A DNA stretch of 23,741 nt from Chloroflexia bacterium (GTDB taxonomy: Bacteria; Chloroflexota; Chloroflexia; QHBQ01; JADMIH01). Where the stretch lies: NCBI GenBank assembly GCA_025927935.1, contig JAICKM010000019.1, positions 1-23,741 of the forward strand, written 5' to 3'. The notes beneath the pieces are model-generated. The model saw nothing but the letters and a program-made list of their open reading frames with translations. It made no database searches and was not told the DNA's origin. This document shows, piece after piece, positions 1 through 6,701 of this stretch (positions are counted from its first letter, which is position 1; the number at the start of each line of letters is the position of its first letter). Both the position numbers and the translations under genes were made by a program.

Positions 1-452
1 CGGCGGCGCGCGTGTTCGGCTCGTTCCTGACCTGGATGCAGGAGAAGACCTCGCCCGTGTTCGTCATCGCCACGGCCAACAACGTCGGCAGCCTGCCGCC
101 GGAGGCGTTGCGCAAGGGGCGCTTCGACGAGATCTTTTTCGTGGACCTGCCCACCGAGCAGGAGCGGCGCGAGATCTTCGCCATCCATATCTTGAAGCGC
201 CGCCGCGATCCGGAGTTGTTCGACCTGGACCGGCTGGCCGCGGCCGCCGCCGGACTCAGCGGCGCCGAAATCGAGCAGGCCGTCATCAGCGGCCTCTACG
301 CCGCCTTCGAGGCGGGCCGCGACCTGACCAGCGCCGATATTCTGCACTCCTTGCAAGGCTCCATTCCCCTCTCGCAGACCATGCGCGAGGAGATCGGCGC
401 CCTGCGCGACTGGGCGCGCACCCGCGCCCGCCCGGCGTCGCGTCGAAGGTAA
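1..452 (+). CDS. AAA+ ATPase, Ycf46-like, C-terminal part (5' end outside window)
   Basis: The reading frame is already open at position 3 and ends with TAA at 450-452, so the gene begins upstream of the window. The visible part covers the end of an AAA+ ATPase core: the segment [12 protein letters not shown], the sensor-1 strand FVIATANN, and the arginine-finger region [16 protein letters not shown] helical lid follows, with a sensor-2-like [11 protein letters not shown]. This order and wording match the Ycf46 family of large AAA ATPases known from cyanobacteria, plastids and Chloroflexota, which use ATP hydrolysis to remodel partners that are mostly unknown. The Walker A and B motifs lie outside the window and cannot be checked. 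An FtsH- or CDC48-like ATPase is less likely because of the TWMQEK/ANNV signature. The tail is short and Arg-rich. Confidence 0.85.
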   Translation, partial: AARVFGSFLTWMQEKTSPVFVIATANNVGSLPPEALRKGRFDEIFFVDLPTEQERREIFAIHILKRRRDPELFDLDRLAAAAAGLSGAEIEQAVISGLYAAFEAGRDLTSADILHSLQGSIPLSQTMREEIGALRDWARTRARPASRRR

Positions 453-551
453 CGAGCCGTCAGGTTTTCAGGCGCACTCGACGGCTAGAGATTGGCGGTA
501 TACAGGGCGATAACCGGCGGCCGGTTGTGAATCGCTCTCAAAAGGATTCGT

Positions 552-586
552 AGCTGACGGCTGATAGCTGAAAGCTGATAGCTAAC
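552..586. repeat. Degenerate 7-bp tandem repeat (agctgan-type), 5 units
   Basis: Five adjacent heptamers can be read: agctgac, ggctgat, agctgaa, agctgat, agctaac. They sit in the 140-bp gap between the AAA ATPase stop and the next start, and end only 6 nt before the ATG at 593. Repeats of this agctgat/agctgaa type are scattered through many bacterial genomes as small dispersed intergenic arrays. Here the array takes the place where a ribosome binding site would normally lie, and no clear Shine-Dalgarno sequence is visible. Confidence 0.7.
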
Positions 587-592
587 GTAACT

Positions 593-1858
593 ATGGAAGC
601 ACAAGCTAGCGTCATCATCTATAAAGGCCCCGCCGTGCTGGAGCGGGCCGTCCTGGCCGCCGGCATGGCCGGGGCGGTTCTGGCTTCGCAGTTGTTGCCT
701 AACTACCCGATGGAGTGGCGGGCGCTGCTGCCGCTGGCGATCCTGGGCATCGGCCTGTGGAGCACCATCGGCGCCTACCTGGCGATGGTCGCCGTGCTGG
801 CCTACCCAATCTGGCAGTTGTCGCCATACCTGATGGTGCTGTTTGTCGCCGTCGCCATCATCCCGCACCGGCTGATCCTGAACCATCTGCCGCTGGCGTT
901 GCTGATCATCTGGAGTCCGGTGCTGGCGGCCTTGCACGTCGAATTCGCCATCCCGCTACTGGCCGGGATCTTGTCCGGCACCCGGCGCGGCACCGTGGCC
1001 GGGCTGGTGATGGCGCTCTGGATCAAGCTCTACGCCGCCATGAGCGGCAATCCGCTCGACTTGCTCCTGCTCCAGGGCAACCCCGGCACCCCCGCGGGCG
1101 TGGCCGCACGATTTGCCAACGCCGGGTCGCTCGACACGGTGATGCTGATCGGCGCGCCGTTTGTGCCCAACTCCAGCGAGTTGCTGGCGAATGTGTTGCA
1201 GATCGCGGCGGTGGCCGGCGCCGGGGCCGCCGCGGGCTGGCTGGCCGGGTGGGGTCGCTCCCGCCTGGTGCTGCACGATCTGGAAGACGCCCCGCCGCCC
1301 TGGCTGCGCATGGCCGCCCGCATCTGGTGGACCGGCATCGTGCCGGTTGGGGTGAGCGCGATTGTGCTGGGCGCGGCGTTGCTGCTGGTGCCGTTCGCCG
1401 TGGGGCGGCCCCTGAGCGCGTTGGGCCTGCAAAACGCGGCCAGCTTGCTGAGCATGAAGCTGGTGCTGAGCAGCGCCGCCGTGCTCGCTCTGATCGGGTT
1501 GGTGCTGGTGGCCCAGCCGCTGCCGCCCGGCGCGCGCCGGACGGCGCCCCGCGAGCGGATCAAGCCGGCGCCGCCGCCCGTGCTGCCGCCGCCCGACCTC
1601 ACGCCGATCAAGACCGGCCGCTTTGTGCCGGCCTGGGCCGCGCAGGCCGGGATGGCGACACCCCTGCCGCCGGATGCGGATGCAGAGGACGAGAACGACG
1701 ACCTGATCGATCTGCTGATGGCGGTGCCCGCCTCGTCGCCGAACGGCGACGGGGATGCGCCCGCCGGCGCGATGCGCGAGGTGGCCGGTAGTACCGGCGC
1801 GGGTGTGACGCCCGCCCCAGGACCGCCCGTGCGCGAAATCGCGATTGAATTGGACTAA
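593..1858 (+). CDS. Polytopic membrane protein of unknown function (421 aa)
   Basis: I do not recognise a family. The protein has about eight or nine hydrophobic stretches, roughly at residues 17-34, 44-72, 78-91, 98-127, 133-149, 197-219, 244-268 and 288-307. After these comes a soluble tail of about 110 residues, rich in Pro and Ala with an acidic patch (DADAEDENDD, 361-370) and no obvious fold. No catalytic motif, transporter signature or signal peptide is evident. It is the first gene of a compact plus-strand cluster: its stop is 3 nt before the Ig-domain membrane protein, which suggests the two are made together and may form a complex. The ATG at 593 follows a short repeat array and has no clear ribosome binding site. 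The frame has no internal stops and normal GC-rich third positions. A transport or envelope-assembly role is only a guess. Confidence 0.8.
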   Translation: MEAQASVIIYKGPAVLERAVLAAGMAGAVLASQLLPNYPMEWRALLPLAILGIGLWSTIGAYLAMVAVLAYPIWQLSPYLMVLFVAVAIIPHRLILNHLPLALLIIWSPVLAALHVEFAIPLLAGILSGTRRGTVAGLVMALWIKLYAAMSGNPLDLLLLQGNPGTPAGVAARFANAGSLDTVMLIGAPFVPNSSELLANVLQIAAVAGAGAAAGWLAGWGRSRLVLHDLEDAPPPWLRMAARIWWTGIVPVGVSAIVLGAALLLVPFAVGRPLSALGLQNAASLLSMKLVLSSAAVLALIGLVLVAQPLPPGARRTAPRERIKPAPPPVLPPPDLTPIKTGRFVPAWAAQAGMATPLPPDADAEDENDDLIDLLMAVPASSPNGDGDAPAGAMREVAGSTGAGVTPAPGPPVREIAIELD

Positions 1859-1861
1859 CCT

Positions 1862-3781
1862 ATGGGCAACCGATCCAGCCAGAATACGAAGACCGGCGCC
1901 GCTAACCGCGTAACGACCAAAGGCACCGGCCGCTCCGGCGGCTGGGGGTTGCGGCTCTTCAGCCAGCACACCCCCAACAGCATCGGCTCGCCCGCGCCGG
2001 GCCAGGCCGGGCACTTCGCCGATACCTGGATGTCGCGCTTGCTCATCGGCGGGGCGTTACTGCTGCTCGCCGTGATGTTCCCGCTGCAATGGCTGCGCAC
2101 GCCCACCCTGGTGGTGCGTGCCAATGTCGGCACCTTTGCGCCCCATCCGGGCGTTGATGCCACCGCCGCAGACGGGGGCACCGTGACCGGGACCGTCACC
2201 GCGAACTATGACCTCTCCGAAGAAGCCAGCATCAACGCCGTGGTCTACGACAGCGCGGGCGCCGTCGTCAAGACGCTGCTGACCGCCAAGCAACAGAGCG
2301 CCGGGGCGCACTTCATCCTCTGGGATGGGTCCACCGACAACGGCAGCATTGCCGCCGATGGCGCCTATCGCCTCGATATTACGGCGAAGGGCCCGGCCCG
2401 CTCGACCAGCGGCAGCGTGACGGTCACGGTGGATACCACGCCGCCCGCCGTCAAACTGGTCAACCTGACCGATGGGCAGATGCTCAAGAGCAACGATCTC
2501 GTGGTGCAGGGGGTCACCGAGGCGGGCGCCACGGTCCAGTTCGCCGATGGGGGCGAAGTGCTGACCGCCGACAGCGGCGGCGGCTTCACCCTGCATCGGC
2601 AGTTGCAGCACGGCACGAACACCTTCAAGCTGCTGGTGCGCGACGCCAGCGGCAACGAGAGCAGCGTCAGCCGCACGGTCGATCTGCTCGACCGGCCCCC
2701 GGCGATCAAGATCGATACCCCCGCCGACGGCGCCTGGACTAACCAGAAGCTGGTCACTGTCTCCGGCGAAGTGGATCCCGGCACGACCGTGCGTGTCAAT
2801 AACCAGGAGACGGCGCCCGGTCCCGACGGCCATTTCCACGTCGATGTCGTGCTGGACGAAGGCGCGAACAACATCACCGTGGAGGCCACCGACCCGGTGG
2901 GCAACAAGGCGCGCGTCGAGCAGCACGCCACGCTGGATACCCGCGCGCCGAGCGTACAGATCGACAGCCTGGCCGATGGCGCCACCGTCCATGAAGCCCA
3001 GGTGCATCTCTATGGCCGCACCGATCCCGGCGTCAAGCTGTCGATCCAGGGCCGGCAAGTGGGCGTCGATCAGCAGGGCCGCTTCGATACGCCCGTGGAC
3101 CTCGTGGTGGGCGAGAACACGATCCACGTCGAAGCCCAGGACCAGGCAGGCAACGTGACGCCCATCGACCGCAAGCTGCGCTACGACCTGGGCACTTCCG
3201 GCTTCCCGGACCTGCCGATCACCGGCACGGCGACGGCGCTGGCGCTGATCGTGCTGGCCTGGGTGCTGTTCGGCGGCTGGTTCTCGTCGGTCTCGCTCAA
3301 GCTGGCGACCGACCGGCCGTCCTTCGGACCTGGCCGCTACAGCACAGGCCAGGCCGACCGCCTGCTGATCACCTACTCGCTGTCGAAGCGGGCGCGCACG
3401 ACGCTGCAAGTGGTGGACAGCGCCGGGCAGGTGGTCACGACGCTGCTGCGCTCCTCCCCCCGCGCTGCGGGCGATCATCAGTTGCTCTGGGATGGCGGCA
3501 CGTTGCAGGGCGAGTTTGCCGCTCCCGGCAACTACCTGATCCAGGCCCAGGCGCGCACGGCCACTTCGACGGTCAGCGCCAGTGCGCCGATCACCATCAC
3601 CCGCGGGGCCGGGACGCGCAGCGTGAGCGTGGGCACCGGCTACGGCAGTTATGCGCCGCCCGCGCCGGGCGCCCCTCCGCCCGCCCGCTATACCTACGGC
3701 TACGGCGAGCGCGGCACGATGGCGGGGGGCACGGATCCCGCGCCGCCCGAACGCAACGTGCTGCGCGGCGACCGCGGCTAA
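1862..3781 (+). CDS. Two-pass membrane protein with FlgD-like and bacterial Ig-like domains (639 aa)
   Basis: A basic, polar N-terminus (1-57) leads into a membrane span (about 59-77). An extracellular block follows: a FlgD-like Ig domain (about 108-176) and three bacterial Ig-like repeats (about 192-275, 279-359, 362-441), each opening with a P-A/P-x-V/I-x-I/L strand and ending in an A-x-D/V-x-G-N strand, as in glucodextranase-type Ig modules. A second span (about 453-476) precedes another FlgD-like domain (about 492-567), and the protein ends in a Gly/Pro/Tyr tail. The two FlgD-like copies match closely (VVYDSAGAVVKTLL and LQVVDSAGQVVTTLL; ILWDG and LLWDG). Such modules bind partners or build surface structures and are not enzymes. 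The gene starts 3 nt after the polytopic membrane protein and ends 9 nt before the DNA ligase. The start is weakly supported because no strong ribosome binding site is present; the first span fixes the frame. Confidence 0.85.
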   Translation: MGNRSSQNTKTGAANRVTTKGTGRSGGWGLRLFSQHTPNSIGSPAPGQAGHFADTWMSRLLIGGALLLLAVMFPLQWLRTPTLVVRANVGTFAPHPGVDATAADGGTVTGTVTANYDLSEEASINAVVYDSAGAVVKTLLTAKQQSAGAHFILWDGSTDNGSIAADGAYRLDITAKGPARSTSGSVTVTVDTTPPAVKLVNLTDGQMLKSNDLVVQGVTEAGATVQFADGGEVLTADSGGGFTLHRQLQHGTNTFKLLVRDASGNESSVSRTVDLLDRPPAIKIDTPADGAWTNQKLVTVSGEVDPGTTVRVNNQETAPGPDGHFHVDVVLDEGANNITVEATDPVGNKARVEQHATLDTRAPSVQIDSLADGATVHEAQVHLYGRTDPGVKLSIQGRQVGVDQQGRFDTPVDLVVGENTIHVEAQDQAGNVTPIDRKLRYDLGTSGFPDLPITGTATALALIVLAWVLFGGWFSSVSLKLATDRPSFGPGRYSTGQADRLLITYSLSKRARTTLQVVDSAGQVVTTLLRSSPRAAGDHQLLWDGGTLQGEFAAPGNYLIQAQARTATSTVSASAPITITRGAGTRSVSVGTGYGSYAPPAPGAPPPARYTYGYGERGTMAGGTDPAPPERNVLRGDRG

Positions 3782-3790
3782 CCCGCGCGC

Positions 3791-5467
3791 ATGGTCGGCG
3801 CGCCCTTTCACGATCTCGTCGCCACGGCGGATGCCGCGGGCGCCACGTCTAAGCGCCTGGAGAAAGCGGCCATCCTCGGCGCGTATCTCGGCGCGCTGGA
3901 CGACGCGGCGCTACCCATCGCCGCCCGCTTCCTGAGCGGGCGGCCCTTCCCCGCCTACGATGCGCGCACGCTCAACATCGGCGGCGCCACCCTGATCGCC
4001 ATCATTTGCGCGCTGTCGGGGCTGGCGCCCGAAGACTATGGCCCGCTCCACGTGCGCTACGGCGACATCGGCGACGTGGCCGCTGCGGTGCTGCCCCCCA
4101 TGCCCGCCACCCCCGGCCCGCCGCTCACCCTGGCCGAAGTGCAGGCCACCTACGACACCATCGCCGCGACCGCGGGCACGCTGGCGAAGGCCGAACTGAT
4201 GCGCGCGCTGCTGGCGCGCGCTCTGCCCGGCGACGCCCGTTACCTGATCAAGATCGCCACCGGCGAGATGCGTACCGGCGTCAAGGAGAGCCTGATCGAG
4301 GACACACTGGCCCGCCTGGCCGGGGTACCCATTGCCGCGGTGCAGGCGGCCAACATGCTGATGGGCGATATCGGCGCGGTGGCCCTGCGCGCCCGCCAGG
4401 GCACACTCGGCGGGGCGGAATTGACGCTCTTCCACCCGCTCAAGAGCATGCTCGCCACGCCGGTGCAGACTCCTGCCGAGATCGCCGCCGCCATGCCGGG
4501 CACGGACGCTGTGCTGATCGAGGACAAGTACGACGGCGTGCGCGCCCAGGCCCATAAAGGGGGCGACCGGATCGAACTCTACTCGCGCACGCTCGACCCG
4601 GTGACGCACCGCTTCCCGGAGATCGTGGCCGCGCTGGCCGCCCTACCCGGCGACTTCGTGCTCGACGGCGAAGCCGTCGCCTACGACGCGGCGGCGGGGC
4701 GCTGCCTGCCCTTCGCGGCCCTGCAAAAGCGCCTGGGCCGCAAAACCGTCACGCCCGCCTTATTAGCGAGCACACCGGTCGCCTTCATGGCCTTCGATCT
4801 GCTCTACCAGGACGGCGAATCGCTGCTGCCGCTGCCGCTGGCTGAGCGCCGCGCCCGGCTCGACGCGCTAATCGGCGCGGGGAGTCCCGCCCTGGTGCCC
4901 GGTATCCAGGCGCACGTGCCCCTCGCCGATCTGGCGACGCCAGAGCATGAACCTGCGGAACTGGATGCGCTGTTCGACGCGGCGCGGAACCGCGGCAACG
5001 AAGGGCTGCTGGTGAAAGATCCGACTTCGCCCTACAGCCCCGGTCGGCGGGGCCGCGCCTGGCTGAAGGTGAAAAAGGCGCTGGCGACCCTCGATGTCGT
5101 CGTGACTGCCGTGGAGTGGGGCCAGGGCCGTCGCCGCCGGCTGCTCAGCGACTACACCTTCGCTGTGCGCGACGGCGACCGCCTGCTCAACGTGGGCAAA
5201 GCCTACTCCGGCCTCACCGATGCCGAACTGGCCGAGATGACCGAGTGGTTCAAGGCGCACACCCTGCGCGACTTTGTGGCCGGGCGCGTCGTGGAGCCGC
5301 AGATCGTCATCGAAGTCGCCTTCGACATCGTGCAGGCCAGCCCGCGCCACAAGAGCGGCTACGCCCTGCGCTTCCCGCGTATCGTCCGCCTGCGCCCCGA
5401 CAAGCCTGCCAGCGAGATCAACACCCTGGACGACGTGCGCGCACTGGCCGCGCCATCCGCCTCCTGA
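3791..5467 (+). CDS. lig: ATP-dependent DNA ligase, archaeal/LigB type (558 aa)
   Basis: This enzyme seals nicks in DNA using ATP through a ligase-AMP intermediate. All three domains of the archaeal/eukaryotic type are present: a helical DNA-binding N-terminal domain (about 1-200), the adenylation domain (about 210-430) and the OB-fold C-terminal domain (about 432-545). Motif I is EDKYDG with the AMP-accepting Lys at 246. Downstream are SRTLDPVTHRFP (265-276), motif III LDGEA (Glu 294), motif IV EGLLVKD (404-410) and motif V WLKVKK (424-429), so the enzyme looks active. The length fits the 500-600 residues of this family. It is likely a repair ligase beside the usual NAD-dependent LigA, which is not in this window. 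It starts 9 nt after the Ig-domain protein and probably shares its transcript, an unusual setting for a ligase. No strong ribosome binding site is seen before the ATG. Confidence 0.95.
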   Translation: MVGAPFHDLVATADAAGATSKRLEKAAILGAYLGALDDAALPIAARFLSGRPFPAYDARTLNIGGATLIAIICALSGLAPEDYGPLHVRYGDIGDVAAAVLPPMPATPGPPLTLAEVQATYDTIAATAGTLAKAELMRALLARALPGDARYLIKIATGEMRTGVKESLIEDTLARLAGVPIAAVQAANMLMGDIGAVALRARQGTLGGAELTLFHPLKSMLATPVQTPAEIAAAMPGTDAVLIEDKYDGVRAQAHKGGDRIELYSRTLDPVTHRFPEIVAALAALPGDFVLDGEAVAYDAAAGRCLPFAALQKRLGRKTVTPALLASTPVAFMAFDLLYQDGESLLPLPLAERRARLDALIGAGSPALVPGIQAHVPLADLATPEHEPAELDALFDAARNRGNEGLLVKDPTSPYSPGRRGRAWLKVKKALATLDVVVTAVEWGQGRRRRLLSDYTFAVRDGDRLLNVGKAYSGLTDAELAEMTEWFKAHTLRDFVAGRVVEPQIVIEVAFDIVQASPRHKSGYALRFPRIVRLRPDKPASEINTLDDVRALAAPSAS

Positions 5468-5582
5468 ACGAGCAACCTCTGCCACACCGCGACTCAAGCC
5501 CCGCCCGTGCTGTAACCTTCCCCATGTCCGGCCCGTTGATAGAGAGAGACTAATAAACCGAGGAAAAGGACACAACTCGCGT

Positions 5583-6608
5583 ATGCAACCCGTTCGCCGT
5601 ATAAGCCGGGGGCGCAAGGCGCTGATCGGCTTACTGTCGTGCTATCCGGTGCTGGTGCTGGGCTTGACGGCGCTCCATCTGCTGGCGCCCCAGCGCACCG
5701 GCATCCTGGCTTTGAGCCAGATCTTCGCGCTCTACCTGTTCGTGCCCCTGCTGGGGGTGCTGCCGTTCGCGTTGTTGCGCGGGGCGGGGCCGCTGCGGGT
5801 GTTGCTGGTGCTGTGCGCCCTCGTCTACGGTGCGCGCTATGCGCCGCGCCTGGTGCCCACCGCGGCCGCCGCGCCGCCCGGCGCTGTGCAGGTGGCGGTG
5901 ATGAACTGGAACGTGCGCCTGGGCGGCCAGTGGGACCAGGTGCGCCCGGTGTTGCTCGCCCGGCCCGCCGATGTCATTACCCTGGAGGAGATCACCTGGC
6001 GCCGGCTGGTCGATGACAAGGCGCTGGTCCAGCTTTACCCCTACCACGTGGTTTACCAGCCGGCTTACGGCAGCAGCGAGGTGCTCTTGAGCGCCTACCC
6101 GATCCTGGATCAGGGCGCGCTGGACCCGGAGGGGACGGAAGGCCCGCCGCCGCGCACCGTCTGGGCGCGGCTCGACCTGGGCGGGGGCCGGACGCTGGTC
6201 GTGGTCGGCGCCCACCCCTACACAGCGAAGATTAACCTGCGCGCCTGTCCGCGGCCCCGCTGCTATGACCCGGCCACGCGCGACTCCCAGATCGCCCGCA
6301 TCCGCGCCTTTTTCGCGCCGATCCTGGCGCAAGGCGAGCCGCTGATCGTCTCCGGCGACTTCAACGTCACCGAGCGCGAGCCGGCCTACGCCGATCTGTC
6401 GCGGGGCCTGCGGGTCGTGCAGCGCCAGGTGGGCTGGGGCCTCGGCTACTCCTGGGGCATGGACCCCACCAAGAACCAGCCCATCCCCTGGCTGCGCATC
6501 GACCATATGTTCAGCAGCCCCAACGTCACGCCGTTGCATACAAGTGTCGATTGCACGCTGCGCGGCAGCGACCACTGTATCGTTCATAGCACCTTCGCCG
6601 TGCCCTGA
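5583..6608 (+). CDS. Membrane-anchored endonuclease/exonuclease/phosphatase family protein (341 aa)
   Basis: An N-terminal region with three hydrophobic spans (about 13-34, 40-65, 72-84) is followed by an EEP-fold hydrolase domain (about 102-340). The metal and catalytic motifs of the fold are all present: MNWN (Asn 110), TLEEITW (Glu 135/136), GAHP (His 211), SGDFN (Asp 259, Asn 261), RIDHMF (Asp 307, His 308) and GSDHCIV (Asp 330, His 331). With three spans and a basic N-terminus, the catalytic domain should lie outside the cytoplasm. The fold cuts phosphodiester or phosphomonoester bonds; the substrate could be extracellular nucleic acid, a phospholipid or a sugar phosphate, and the sequence does not decide. 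The frame stays open back into the ligase gene, but the ATG at 5583 is preferred: it has a purine-rich GAGGAAAAGGA about 12 nt upstream and starts just before the first span. A strong terminator follows the stop. Confidence 0.9.
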   Translation: MQPVRRISRGRKALIGLLSCYPVLVLGLTALHLLAPQRTGILALSQIFALYLFVPLLGVLPFALLRGAGPLRVLLVLCALVYGARYAPRLVPTAAAAPPGAVQVAVMNWNVRLGGQWDQVRPVLLARPADVITLEEITWRRLVDDKALVQLYPYHVVYQPAYGSSEVLLSAYPILDQGALDPEGTEGPPPRTVWARLDLGGGRTLVVVGAHPYTAKINLRACPRPRCYDPATRDSQIARIRAFFAPILAQGEPLIVSGDFNVTEREPAYADLSRGLRVVQRQVGWGLGYSWGMDPTKNQPIPWLRIDHMFSSPNVTPLHTSVDCTLRGSDHCIVHSTFAVP

Positions 6609-6631
6609 TCCGGCGGGCCGCCGGGCAGACA

Positions 6632-6661
6632 AAAAGCCGGACCCCAACGGGTCCGGCTTTT
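6632..6661. terminator. Bidirectional intrinsic terminator between convergent genes
   Basis: A perfect stem pairs AAAAGCCGGACCC (6632-6644) with GGGTCCGGCTTTT (6649-6661) around a CAAC loop. The stem is flanked by T runs on both strands (four on plus, five on minus). It lies 23 nt after the EEP gene and 40 nt after the end of the minus-strand SLH gene, so it can stop transcription from both sides. Confidence 0.92.
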
Positions 6662-6701
6662 CGCGTTAGGCGCCGTCGTGCAGCAGACGCCGGGCGGGTG
6701 G

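Noticed and set aside
715..1791. Open frame of 358 codons on the plus strand
   Set aside because: Shadow of the polytopic membrane gene in another frame. Its translation is Arg/Ala/Gly-rich with no domain, typical of off-frame reading in GC-rich DNA.
2057..3811. Open frame of 584 codons on the minus strand
   Set aside because: Antisense to the Ig-domain gene. Composition is Arg/Ala/His-rich with no motif, while the plus frame has clear repeats and spans.
5274..5582. Upstream extension of the EEP-fold gene into the ligase gene
   Set aside because: The extension is off-frame ligase sequence (Arg/Ser/Pro-rich). The ATG at 5583 has a purine-rich binding site and begins just before the first membrane span.
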